Source: Apus apus
Lineage: Eukaryota > Chordata > Aves > Apodiformes > Apodidae
Direction of reading: 5' to 3'
Assembly (NCBI RefSeq): GCF_020740795.1
Contig: NC_067285.1
Location: 21,534,241-21,598,240 of the forward strand
Length of the DNA: 64,000 bases
The notes beneath the pieces were generated by a model. That model saw only the letters and a list, made by a program, of their open reading frames with translations, ran no database searches and was not told the origin of the DNA. Both the position numbers and the translations under genes were made by a program. Shown piece after piece: positions 1-26,300 of the stretch (position 1 is the stretch's first letter; each line of letters starts with the position of its first letter).

Positions 1-2823
1 GGGAGGTGAGTTGCGGCCGCCAGGCTGTTAGACGCCCCGTCCCCGCGGTGGCGCGGCCCTTCAGGCCCTGGGGCCGCCCGTGTTCCCGGAGCTGTCCCGC
101 CGCTCCCCTCGGCCCTGCCCGAGCAAGGGGCGCTGGAAAGGGCCTTGTGCCCCGGGGGGCAGCAGAGGGTCTGTGCTGCAGCGTGAGCACACACGGCGTT
201 TTGAAAAGATTACTTTTTCATACAATGACCCGAAGAAGGCCAATGGCATCCTGGGGTGTATTAGAAAGGGTGCGGTTAGTAGGTCAAGAGAGGTTCTCCT
301 CCCCCTCTCTGCTGCCTTGGTGAGGCTGCATCTGGAGTATTGTGTCCAGTTCTGGGCCCCTCAGTTCAAGAAGGACAGGGAACTGCTTGAAAGAGTCCAG
401 CGCAGAGCCACAAAGATGATGAAGGGAGTGGAACATCTCCCTTATGAGGAAAGGCTGAGGGAGCTGGGTCTCTTTTTAGTTTGGAGAAAAGGAGACTGAG
501 GGGGGACCTCATCAATGTCTGCAAATACGTGACGTGCAAGTGTCAGGAGGACAGAGCCAGGCTTTTTCAGTGATGTCCAGTGACAGGACAAGGGGCAGTG
601 GGTGCAAACTGGAGCATAGAAGGTTCCATGTGAATATCAGGAAGAACTTCTTGACTGTGAGTGACAGAGCACTGGAACAGGCTGCCCAGAGAGGTTGTGG
701 AGTCTCCTTCTCTGGAGACATTCAGAACCCACCTGGACACGTTTCTGTGTGATGTGCTCTGGGTGACCCTGCTCTGGCAGGGGGGTTGGACTAGATGATC
801 TTCCAAGGTCCCTTCCAACCCCTAGGATTCTGTGATTCTGTGGTGTTCTATATGGGAATCACACATGTAAGACACTTTGTTACAGCTCGATATAGCATCT
901 ATCTTAATAATTCAGTCAGATGTTGGATGGCCGCAATGGTTCTGCTCTGTGCTAGCAGCATCTTCTCTCTGCAAAACAGAGATGAGATCTTTACTTCAGT
1001 GTAACTTTTTCTCACCTGCTTCTACCCCATCTTAAACTACTTTCTACAGATTAATGTGCCGTGGAGGCTGTTAGCATGAAATCCCAAACACCTGAGATTT
1101 TGGGTTATGTCTCTTTTTCTAGAGGCAACATGCATTACGGAGATGTCAGTAATGATGGCCTGCTGGAAACAGAATGACTTCAATGATGCAGCTTGTGCTG
1201 AGGAGATCCGGATGTTCTATGACTGCGTGGCAAAGGCAGAAGTAATTAACACCTCTTCTGTGTTCTTAAAGGCTAGTAGCAGGGAAAGAGGAAGTCCTCA
1301 ATACTTTTTTGTGTGCCAACAATAATGATGTTCTCTGAACAATGTGACTGATGTTGTAACTCATTTGAGCTGTAGGGGAGATGCAGGATGATGTAGGTCA
1401 AGCATGCTGTCCTCCCTTTTTCAATGCAGAAGTCAGATTAAAATAAAGGACTGTAGGAAAGGGACTGGATGTCTGGTATGTTATAACCAAGGATGGAAAA
1501 AAAATAGTTACATCTAGTCCTTCTTGTGTTGTCAAATTCTTGTAGTAGAGCTCAGTTGCTCTCAGTTAACCCTAACCTATGCCATTTCTTTTGATTTTTA
1601 AAACGTTTTAATCTCTAATGTTTCAGCACTACTGGAGCAATAATAGTCACTGCTCTTCATATTCCGTAATAGTTCAGGATGAGGGAGAGTACAGTTTGGA
1701 GCTCTTAAGTAGCACAGCGATTTCACTTATAAACCATAGTATTACCTAGAAAGGTTGGACCAAATGATCCTTGAGGTCCTTTCCAATCTGGTATTCTATG
1801 ATACTATGAAATGTGGATTACATTGTAACTGGGGAGATGTACAGTGTACGTAAGTTTCCACAACTGCTCTGATTCATAAAATTAAGAAATGGCTCATTTA
1901 GGTACTGATCCAATACCTGTAATATCTATACAGTGGGGGAAAAAGCAGGTTAGGATTTCCACATCCCAGTCTCACAAATCTGTAAATACTTCCGTACTTG
2001 CACAGGTGAGGGTGAAGACAAGATGGTAGAGAAATAACCAGTGGTTTCAGTAATCTTTGTAACAAACAAAATTTTCAGGATACATGAGGTAGCTATAGCT
2101 ATTCTTGGTTCTCTGAAAATAAGGAGTTATTTTAGGCTGTTTCTGCTGTAGAAGGCTAGACATTTTCTTGAAAAATAAATTTCATATTGTTTAGTAATTG
2201 GAGGTTTCCAGCTGTAGGATAAACTTGAAAACAAGTCAGTTTCAAAAGTAGACTAAAGGTACAGACGTGTACTAAACCTGTCCTTAAACTGATTTCAGGT
2301 TTCTGTTTTTTGGGTTCTTTCAGTAATAGTGATTTACTGTTGCTGTTTGAAAGCATAAATGAAAAATTGTCCACAATTTATTTGGTAGATTACAAAGGAA
2401 ATGAATAATAGAAAGTAAAAAGAAAAAAAAATCTGCATTGTTACTATAGTTTATAATATTGTTAACTAAGAATGGGAAAGAATATAACTTTCACAGGTCA
2501 TCAGTCATTCATTAATTACACCATTTAAAGATAATCAGCTTTTTAAATTCTTGTTAGTATTGAGCCAGGTGGTATTGTAAGTGTTCCTTAAAGAAACAGC
2601 ATTATTCTGAAAAGAACTTCCCAGTACAATTAGTAGTAGTCTTTTCTGGTGAGTGTCAATTCTGCAAATAAACAGAGGTAATACCTTGAAGTTTCTTTTT
2701 CTGTTTCAGAAGGAGCGCAAGGATCAAAATGACGAGGACATGCTGTCACCCAAGGGAAACTTAACTTCAAGCAAAGTGAACAAGCTCCTGAGGAGGTTTC
2801 CTCAGGCCACGCGTTATGTGTAA
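1..2823 (+). CDS. CHCHD1: CHCHD1 / MRPS37, mitochondrial small ribosomal subunit protein (5' partial)
   Basis: Twin-CX9C (CHCH) protein of the mitochondrial ribosome small subunit, imported and disulfide-folded in mitochondria. Visible exons: the last five bases of exon 1 (1-5, followed by donor GTGAGT), exon 2 (1123-1241) and exon 3 (2710-2820 plus stop TAA 2821-2823). Joining gives Gly-Glu across the first junction, then [13 protein letters not shown]. Phases fit at both junctions (phase 1, then phase 0). Two CX9C pairs are present: [15 protein letters not shown] and [15 protein letters not shown]. The C-terminus, with NKLLRRFP, matches the CHCHD1 tail I know from human. Most of exon 1, the start codon and the promoter lie upstream of the window. 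Identification is strong because both downstream exons match in order. Human CHCHD1 is also followed by ZSWIM8, though directly, without the protease found here. Confidence 0.93.
215..841 (+). mobile_element. CR1 LINE 3' fragment in CHCHD1 intron 1
   Basis: A 5'-truncated CR1 copy in sense orientation. It has the end of the ORF2 product (the frame reading [15 protein letters not shown], then LLERVQRR and [11 protein letters not shown]), then the CR1 3' UTR, ending in GGGTTGGACTAGATGATCTT, a CCTTCCAACCC block and an ATTCTGTG tail (826-841). The coding part is broken by stops, so it is inactive. The 5' boundary is approximate. Confidence 0.92.
1123..1241 (+). CDS. CHCHD1: CHCHD1 exon 2 (twin CX9C motif)
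   Basis: Acceptor TTTTTCTAG at 1114-1122; donor GTAATT at 1242. The exon is 119 bases, entering in phase 1 and leaving in phase 0. It carries all four CHCH cysteines. The donor is weak (AA|GTAATT). If it is not used, the frame runs on 27 codons into the intron and stops at 1323-1325. Confidence 0.93.
1748..1808 (+). mobile_element. CR1 LINE 3'-end remnant in CHCHD1 intron 2
   Basis: A short sense fragment holding only the CR1 terminus: AAAGGTTGGACCAAATGATC, GGTCCTTTCCAATC, then ATTCTATG and ACTATG tail units. It is noncoding. Confidence 0.82.
2710..2823 (+). CDS. CHCHD1: CHCHD1 exon 3 (C-terminal, stop codon)
   Basis: Acceptor CTGTTTCAG ends at 2709. The exon has 37 codons and then TAA. It is lysine/arginine rich and ends in a basic [12 protein letters not shown] helix typical of the CHCHD1 C-terminus. 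Confidence 0.92.
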   Translation, partial: KERKDQNDEDMLSPKGNLTSSKVNKLLRRFPQATRYV

Positions 2824-3093
2824 TGTGCTTTGCTAAAGGGACTGCAGACAAGCAATTAAAGTTGGAGACTTTTGCAAAAAAGTGAAAAGCAGACTTGAGT
2901 GAGCATTTGATGTCAGGTGTTATCTGTCAGCACTGCTGCATGGATATCGACTGCACCTTTGTTTCCAGAGTGAAAAACGCCCATCTTGACCATCAGCTGA
3001 CTTTGTTAATGAGGTTCTCGGGTCTTGCAGTCTTAGGGTTTCTGCAGTGTACTGTTCAGTTGGCCACAGTGTGGAGTCAGATCTTCACTGTGA

Positions 3094-3099
3094 AATAAA
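3094..3099 (+). terminator. Probable CHCHD1 poly(A) signal AATAAA
   Basis: The first canonical AATAAA downstream of the stop, about 270 bases into the 3' UTR. An ATTAAA variant at 2855-2860, only 32 bases after the stop, could serve a shorter transcript. Cleavage has not been shown. Confidence 0.55.
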
Positions 3100-6000
3100 A
3101 TCTTCTAGGAATGCATGTAACTGCCTTTTCTGACAGTTAGGGGGTGACTTTTCCTCATGTGTAAGGTTTCTGCCAAGCATCTGACCTGCTATCAGAAAGT
3201 GCTCAGGCCCAGCCATGGAGCCAACCACCGATAGTAATCTCATGACTTGTAGTTCTGCATTGTGTATACACAGTTTGGTTCCTCTTGAAATTTTTTTAAT
3301 TCCTGCTGCTGTACAAGAAGGCTGTAGAATGAGGAAGAAGTCTCCAGCAAAGTACCTTCTTAATACACAGTACATTGGTAAGGATCAAATAGATTTTTAA
3401 TGGAGAAGCTTGTGGTTTAGGCCCTCTTGATTTGTAGGTGGGAAAACTATGGTGCCATATCAGAGCTGTTGTGTGTACTATAATAAAATAATGCAGGACT
3501 GTTGTTTACCCTGGGCAACTCAGTCTACAAGAAAATGTTGCATTGTTTTGGTAAAACTAAAACGGGGAAAGTTCAAACATGGACTGATACTGAGATAATG
3601 CAAGTAACTATTAGTTTTGATTTGTTATTTTTTCACAAGACTACCACAAAACTGCAGGCACGTTCCTGCTGTTTTAGGACCAGTACCTAATTGGTAAGAA
3701 AAATGTAGTGACTCAGATAACTAAGAATATTCCACTGATATCAGTAATTCTTTGGGGCATGAAGATAAAGCAAGAGTAAGAGAAGAGTCAGGCACACACA
3801 GACTGTGTGATGACCAACATATGGGTATAGAATTTGCCTGGAGCTGGAGCTGACTTCTGGGACCCCAGGCTGTAGAGGACCTGAGAAATTCTAAGTTCAC
3901 TTCTGTTGGTGGTTTTTCTTTCTTTGTATTAAAACTTTCTAGTACAGTTTTTCACCTCTTAAGCTAGCAGCTGGGCTAAATGTGCCAAATTCTAGTGTCT
4001 GTAAAGAACTGTCTCATATGAGGCTGTAACAGAGAAACTAACACTTCTTTGTGAAGGAAGGAGGAAGGAAAGAGAATGGTTTTCAGATGAACCCAGGTTT
4101 TACAGTGCTTCTTTTAACAGTACTCTAGGAGTTATTTTGGCTCTGGATGCCATGCTGTAACCTAAAAAAATCTCTAGTTACTGATTGTCCTTGGCAATTT
4201 GAGCTGCTGCCATTTCCCCATAACTCAGTTAAGCTTATATTGGGTGTTTAAATGTGCCCTGTGACACACTCATATTGGAGGTCACCCCATTAATAGTTCA
4301 TGTGTGTAACTGCAGAGAATGACGCTGTCCTCTGAGTTCAGGGTTTGTACCAGCCCATGTTGCTGTTGCTGGGGAATAAATGAAAACTGACTTCTGGTGC
4401 TGAGCCCACTGGTTAAGAACACTACTGCAAAGACCTATATGTGATTGCGTGGTGGGGAAAGCATTAAACAAAAGCTGACTAGGTGTTCTACCCTGCTAAG
4501 TCAGATTTGCAGGATTTAAGCAAATCTGCTAGAATTCCTTGATCTTACTCCTGTTCCTTACAGCTTGAGTATTATACCAGCTCTGGGTACGATTGCTATT
4601 AACTACCTCTATTTTCAGGTTTTCACTGTAGATCTCTTATGGAAGAAGCATTGATGTTTCAGATGTTTTTTATGGAGAGTAGTCCTGCCAGTTCAGGAGA
4701 AATATGCTGAATTCCAGAGAGCCAAGAGCATTATAGAAGATGGTGCTTCTTGTTCAGAACAATCAGTACAGAAGGACTCTGCAGAGAATCATAGACTTAC
4801 AGAACTGCTTATATCAGGGTGAGAAGGTGATTTGTGTTAAATAGCGTACTTAGGTTATTTACAACTACTTCAAACTTGCCAACGCAAGAAAGTTCAAGAT
4901 CTGTTTTATATATCTTTAGATATGTTACCTATCTAATTGCCGTAATTATATTGGTAAAATTCCCTTCTTGGTCTTCTTCTCCACTTTGGAGAGGGCCACG
5001 TATTTGTGAGAAGGTTCTGAGAATCTGAAATCTGCCTCTCTCAAGAAAAAAATGACATGTTCCAGAAAACCAGGGGGAGTATTGGCAAGAAGGAAATACA
5101 GTTCTAGAAGAGAGCCTGCTACAGAGGAGACCTCTGCAAAACCCACTGTGTCTTTGTACAGTTTGTCATTACTCCAGAAACTGAATTCCAGACTTGGACT
5201 TGCATTGCTTTTGGTGCACTGGTCTGTTTCCTTTCAAATCACTTTCTTTAGGAAACTGCTTTATGTAGAAAAGCCTTGTGTTGAGAGGGAAGCAACTTAA
5301 AAGCTACTGTCAGAGAAATCCACTACAGGATTTTGATAGAGGTTTTAAACTGTATTAGTGTGTGGCAGAGGCTCAATCAGCTGTTTCTTCCCAGGACTAG
5401 GGTGCTGATTAGGTGAGCATCTTACTGGAGTTCTGAAGGGGTATCGATAACCTCTTTGCTCCTTACTAAGCGTATTTCTCTGAATGCTCATAGATCTTAT
5501 GTTCCTGCCTCCAGTATATCCTCATATTTTCAGTAGAGTAATTCGTTCAAAATTCCACTGTGTTCCCATCTTTAATTTCATTTTGCTCCTTGCCAACCTG
5601 GAGAGTTGCAGCATGCTGTAGCATCTAAGCTATTTCCATCACCTGTTGGCCCTGCTTATCTCCCCCCTGGCTGCAAGGATACAAGAGATTTGCTCCTAAC
5701 TGACTGGTTGTAATTTGTGGCCAAATCCACTGTGTCCAGAATGCACTGTGTTACAAATCCACTCCTGAAAGAGCTCCCTCCTACCCCTCAGGGACTCCTG
5801 TAAAAGATCCAGCATGTAGTGGAATTTCCTCGCATTTATTTGATGAGTGACTTGAGGATGAGGCAACACAAACCTGTCATGTGAAGTGAGTAATGAATGG
5901 GCAAAAGGCTTTTTGTCAAGCTAATGGATTTTCATCAGCCCATTCCTTGTTTTTATGCTGAAGGTGTTTTTGGAAATGCTGCTCGGCAGACTTGGCCAGA

Positions 6001-6600
6001 AGTGAGCTCATTTCTTAAGGTGACCTTCATGTTTCTTGCTGTAGAACACCAGGTGTTAATCCCTCAAAAATCAGAATCTAAGAAATGCCCAATAGGCTGA
6101 GTTGAGGAGCAATAGAAAGAACTTCTTAGATTTAATAATGTTTAAAACTTTTATTATAGCCTCTAATCCTGATTTATATGAAGGTGCAGTAAGCTGAAAA
6201 CACTAAAAAGCCCCGTGGGGTTGTTCATAGCAATACAATAATGATCAACCCTCTGGAAAGCATCCTAGCCGATTGAGTAACAGCCCAAGGTCAGGGAGAC
6301 ACCTAATGGAAAAGATCTCTGGAGGCAGTACCCACGACAGCAGGGTGCAGGGCTGAAAACTGAGAAGGCACCCTGGAGAGGGCTGCGCCACCTGTGGGTT
6401 TTCCATAGGGAGATGTGGAACCGGCTTCATGTAGTTTTCTGAGTCCCATTTACCTGGGTTCAAATCAGAGCAGTTTGACCTCAGGAAGCTGCAAGCAAGC
6501 AGCTAATCGAGGCGGGGATAAAGTCCAGATTCCTTCCAACAAATCTAATCTCTGGCAAACGTGAGCGCACGAGCTGTTTCCCAGTGTTGTTGCGGGAAGT
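3100..6600. other. Intergenic region CHCHD1 to protease gene
   Basis: About 3.5 kb of AT-moderate sequence. I see no exon with supporting splice sites, no recognisable repeat family and no RNA gene. Short open frames occur but none has family motifs. Distal promoter elements of the downstream protease may lie at its right edge. Confidence 0.6.
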
Positions 6601-6649
6601 TTTACAGTGCTATACAGCCCCAGCTCCCAACGTAGATGTAACCTCTGTG

Positions 6650-6860
6650 CTTCGGGAAGAGGAGGAGGCAGCAGCTGTGGGGAGGAGGTATCGCAGGAGA
6701 GAAGAGAGCGGCTGGCCCAGCCGCCGGGCAGGCAGGGGCGGAGAGGCGGAGGCTGGCACGGGGAGAAGCGCATCCCCGGGGCACCGAGAGGGCTCGGGGA
6801 GAGGGAGGGGACAGCGGGGAGCGGGCTGAGGGCTGCGCCCCACCCGCCTGCCTCCTGTAT
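6650..6860 (+). promoter_or_regulatory. GC-rich promoter / leader candidate of the protease gene
   Basis: A local GC- and CpG-rich patch in otherwise AT-moderate DNA, about 330-540 bases before the protease start codon. It contains GGGGCGGAG-like GC boxes and purine-rich GGGAGAGGGAGGGG. No TATA box is obvious. The transcription start is not visible, and a noncoding first exon upstream cannot be excluded. Confidence 0.4.
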
Positions 6861-7187
6861 CCTAGAGAATTTCTGGGGCATGTTCTCCTCCCTTGTTTCT
6901 CCCCCCTGTATTTCTCTCGAAGAGAAGAGTCAAGGAAAACAGATGTGGAGAGGAAGGAGAAAGTGAAATTCTAAGATGCTGCTGGGAACTTCGATCCCTT
7001 CCCTTACATCCCTTTTCCTGCATAGGCATGGAAGAGGCGTCCCACTCCCTCCGGTGCAGAGCAGCTAGTGCCCTGCTCTCTGGGAAAAACAGCTGCAGAT
7101 CCCGGGGAGACGGCAGTCGCTGAGCCCAGCAGCTGAACGAGAGAATGTGATGCTTGAAGAAGCTTCTGGCCACGTTTTACAGGAAGG

Positions 7188-22627
<15,440 letters not shown>

Positions 22628-23352
22628 AAATGAGCTGTAGCAACTTCAAGATATGATCCTTCTACCCTGCAGCAGCAGAAAGCTACAGCTTCTGGCCTAT
22701 GACTGACTGGAGATTTATTTTGTCCTTGGACCCTGGAAAAGACTTTAATGTAGAACTGGGAGAAAAAGTTATGGCTGATTCTTTAGCGTCTTTGTTTTTA
22801 CTTTAGTCTGTAATCTTTGAGTAGAGAAAGCAAGTGCACTCCGGTAAGAATGATAGGTCTATGTTGCTCTGACTATCCAAGTCCTGTAATATAATCACAC
22901 TTTGTCCTTTGCCCTGGCACATAGAAATAGTAGAAGTGGAGAGATACCTGCCTCTGCAAATCTATTTCTGTTTCTGTATGTTCGCACACTTGAAAAATGT
23001 TGCAAGGAGAGGTGAGATGCTTGGATGGCATCAGACTCTGACACAGTGGAAATATTCAGATATTTTTTCATAACAGCTCTCTTCCATTCCAGAAATCAGA
23101 AAATTTGACCTGAGAAACAGGCCAATAGTTGGAGGTTTTTTTTCTTGGAGGTTTTTTTCCTTCTCTGTTATGTCTCTAGGGGGAACCTTCTCCCTTCTGA
23201 ATAGTAGGTCTGCTCCCATATGATCCCTTCAAAGCATTTGTCCCTGCTAAGAGATGCTTGTCCTTCCTGCTCTAATCCTGTATCACACATCCAGCTGACA
23301 GATGCTATGGTTTTATTGCTGCTTTCTAAGTATAGTGGTTCTTTTGTGTTTG

Positions 23353-23382
23353 TTTTTTTTTTTTTTTTTCTTTTTTTTTTTT
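23353..23382. repeat. Poly(T) tract
   Basis: T17, one C, then T12. This is a homopolymer tract; it could be the tail of an old antisense retro-insertion, but nothing to its left identifies one. Confidence 0.9.
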
Positions 23383-26300
23383 CCCTTAAAGCAGCATCTG
23401 CTAGAATCAGTTGTTGGTATGAGAGTGAATCTTCATTTTTAAGAGACAATAGCTTTCTTGCCCTCATGATTAGTAAAACGAACTTAAATATGTGACCTTA
23501 AAAGGCTGAATAGACACGTTATTTTTTTTAAATCCAAATGTAATGTTAATCTCAAACATTCAGATACTGAGTCAAAATTTAACAACACTGCGGGGAGTTT
23601 CTCTTGGAACCTTAGTCACCATAGTAATTACCTGTCCTTTATATGTGATGTTAGTCTTTAATATCCCTGCGTTCACAGTTCACCCATGAAACATGGAAAT
23701 ACTCCCAGGGTATAGATATAGAACAAACACAGGGAATGAGTAATTTGCTTGAGGTGTACAATAGTGTGCTGCAAAGCAGCTTCCCACTTTCCCGAAGTGT
23801 GTCCTATTCTTGCAACCTCTGGACAATGCTTCCTCTCTTCTCTTCTTTGCACTATTTCTCTTTTCATTCCTCTCAGTGGGAGTAAATTGGCTTGACTCGA
23901 GGGTATGCAAGCAGTGCCATCAAGCTGTAGTTCTCAGCCTGAACATTAATAGTGCTGAGAGAAAGCAGCAGTTGCCGAATGCTTCGATTTCTTCCTTCCC
24001 CCTCATCCAAATAAGTGAAGAGTTTTCTCTTAGGCCTTAATCACTTTTGTCAGTTAAATTATTATTCTTGAGTAGGTAGAAAAATATAAAAATAGGCAGG
24101 CTAAGTGCATTAACAGTTGTGCAGTGCACAGTGTGTTGTCACTGTGTATAGAAAAGCCAGAGGAAAGGCAGGTCTGCTCAGGAGCAGGGGCAGTAAGCTT
24201 TGATGTAGAACCAAGGACCCAAACATGGAGTAGTTGTACAGAATGGGACATATGGAATTTGTGCCAGATGTGCATGTTTTGGGTTCGCTTATGCACTGTT
24301 GGGTAGGCAATGACTGGGTCAGGCACTGGGCTGCTGCCTGGAAGATCTGCACTAGAGGCACTGAGGTGTTCAGAACGTAGGTATTACAAAGGCAAGAACA
24401 GACAAGACCACAGCCTGTGGGTTAGCAATGCCATATTACAGGACAGGTGGTGACAGCATCCTAGAAATTGCCTTAGATTCAAAAAGCAGTGATTGCCTAA
24501 AGCTTTAATTTGTCTTCTATAAAACAGCCTAATGTAAAGGTGCTGACCTGGCTAGGTGGCTGATTTTTGTGTGTGCATGCTAAACTAAGCAGTTCAATTT
24601 ACTCCCTCCAGGGATTATAGGACAGTTGGGTTACCAATGCTGCAATGGACTACAGTGGAAACTTTATTTTATAAAAGAATTTAAGGAATCTTGAAAACAT
24701 GCAATGTCAGAACGCCTGCAAACTCTCCTTCAAGACAGATCAGATCTGTTAATGCCTCTTCCTGAGGGGCTGAATGTCTGCAGCGCTGCTTGTGCTGATA
24801 ACCCGGTTTGAAGTGCCAGGCGGATCCTTCGGCAGCGCTGTGCTTGGCTCCACGCTGGGGGTGCTGTCCCACAGCTGCTCGCAGGGAGGCCCTAAGGTGC
24901 AAGCTGCAGACTTCTCTTTATCTCCCAGGAATTAAAATGACAGAAGGACCAGGGCAATTATGTTACAGACCTCTGGTCTTCCAGGGGACTAAAAGCCAAA
25001 TTCCACACTGTCAGTCACAGTACCTGTCTGGGAAACATTGAGGAACTGGGCTTCAGCCTCCCTCAAGCCAGCATGCTACAAGAGCTCAAATGAAGCTTCT
25101 GTGTCTTGGGTGCTGTCACATCTTTAGTTTAACCTGGTATGATCTTTCAGCTTATACTCATAACCCCAACAGGCATAGAAACAACCAAAGGATTGAAGCT
25201 ATGAGGTTATTTCAGTAAGTCCACTTAACTGGTTGCCTTTTAGAGGTTAGAATAAATTGCCATGTAACATGAGTGAGATGCAGACCTGGCATTGTCTTCT
25301 GAAATTCCCATGTTATAGGTCAAAATATTTCTTTCTTCTAGATTTTGTCGCCATTAAAGCTATGGGAATTCTCATAAGTCCTGCATGAGCCAGGAGGAGG
25401 GAAAGAGGTATCTGATCTTCACCGAATTTTACACCTTACTGGTACTATAGGCAAGCCTGCCAATTGTCTCCTCAATTGTCCTAGCCTGTTTCAGAGCACC
25501 ACTCTTACTCTTTACTGTTTAAACTTGGACTGTGGCCCAAACCAAGCTCACATTTACTTGAACTTCCTGGTTGGATGAGCAGCACTCAACTGCCTAGGAC
25601 TGCCTAGGTATTTTGTACCTAATATTGGCCAGCAGGAGATGTTTCAAAGGATAATAAGTGTGAATTTGTATAGAACAAGTTCTAACAGCCTTTCCTTTTG
25701 GAGAGTTTTGTTCTTGGCCCATTTAATTTACTTGCATTACTACTATTATTATTAAAAATAGAAGTACTTGATCCTTTAGGTGTTGTACAAACACTATGTG
25801 CTATCTTTTTGTGATCCTTCTTTTTCTAAAGCCTGAACATTTATATCACTCACTTTAAAAAATAATTTAATGTAACCAGCCTTCATCTTCCAGAAAAATG
25901 TTAAATCCCTTATTTAATCCAACTAAACTCTCAGCCTCAATATTTTCTGGCAATGAGAACCAATATAATTTTATTCTCTATAGCACATAATTTCTTTTTA
26001 TGGTTCCTGAATTAACTGCCTTTTGTTTTCATTGAATCCCATCTGTCCTTGTGTTCTCAGCTATGTGAGGAAATAAGGGGCCTGGCTTTATATTCTCTGA
26101 TGTCCATTACTCTAGTGATAGTTCCTTTTCTAAAACGGTGGCTAGGTATGTCTAGGTATCTGATAACATGCTGACTGTCTCCCCATGTCCTCTCTTTCTG
26201 CTGGATCTTTAAGCTTTGGTAGCCAGAACAGAATGCAGCTTGCCAGGGGAGGCTGTGCCATCTGCTGATTATTTCAAGTATTATTTTCTATAGTAGGCAA

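Noticed and set aside
6456..6468. GGGTTCAAATC, resembling a tRNA B box
   Set aside because: No A box or cloverleaf-forming sequence at the required distance upstream.
6465..6881. 138-codon minus-strand open frame and overlapping plus frames before the protease gene
   Set aside because: It coincides with the GC-rich promoter patch; composition-driven, without motifs.
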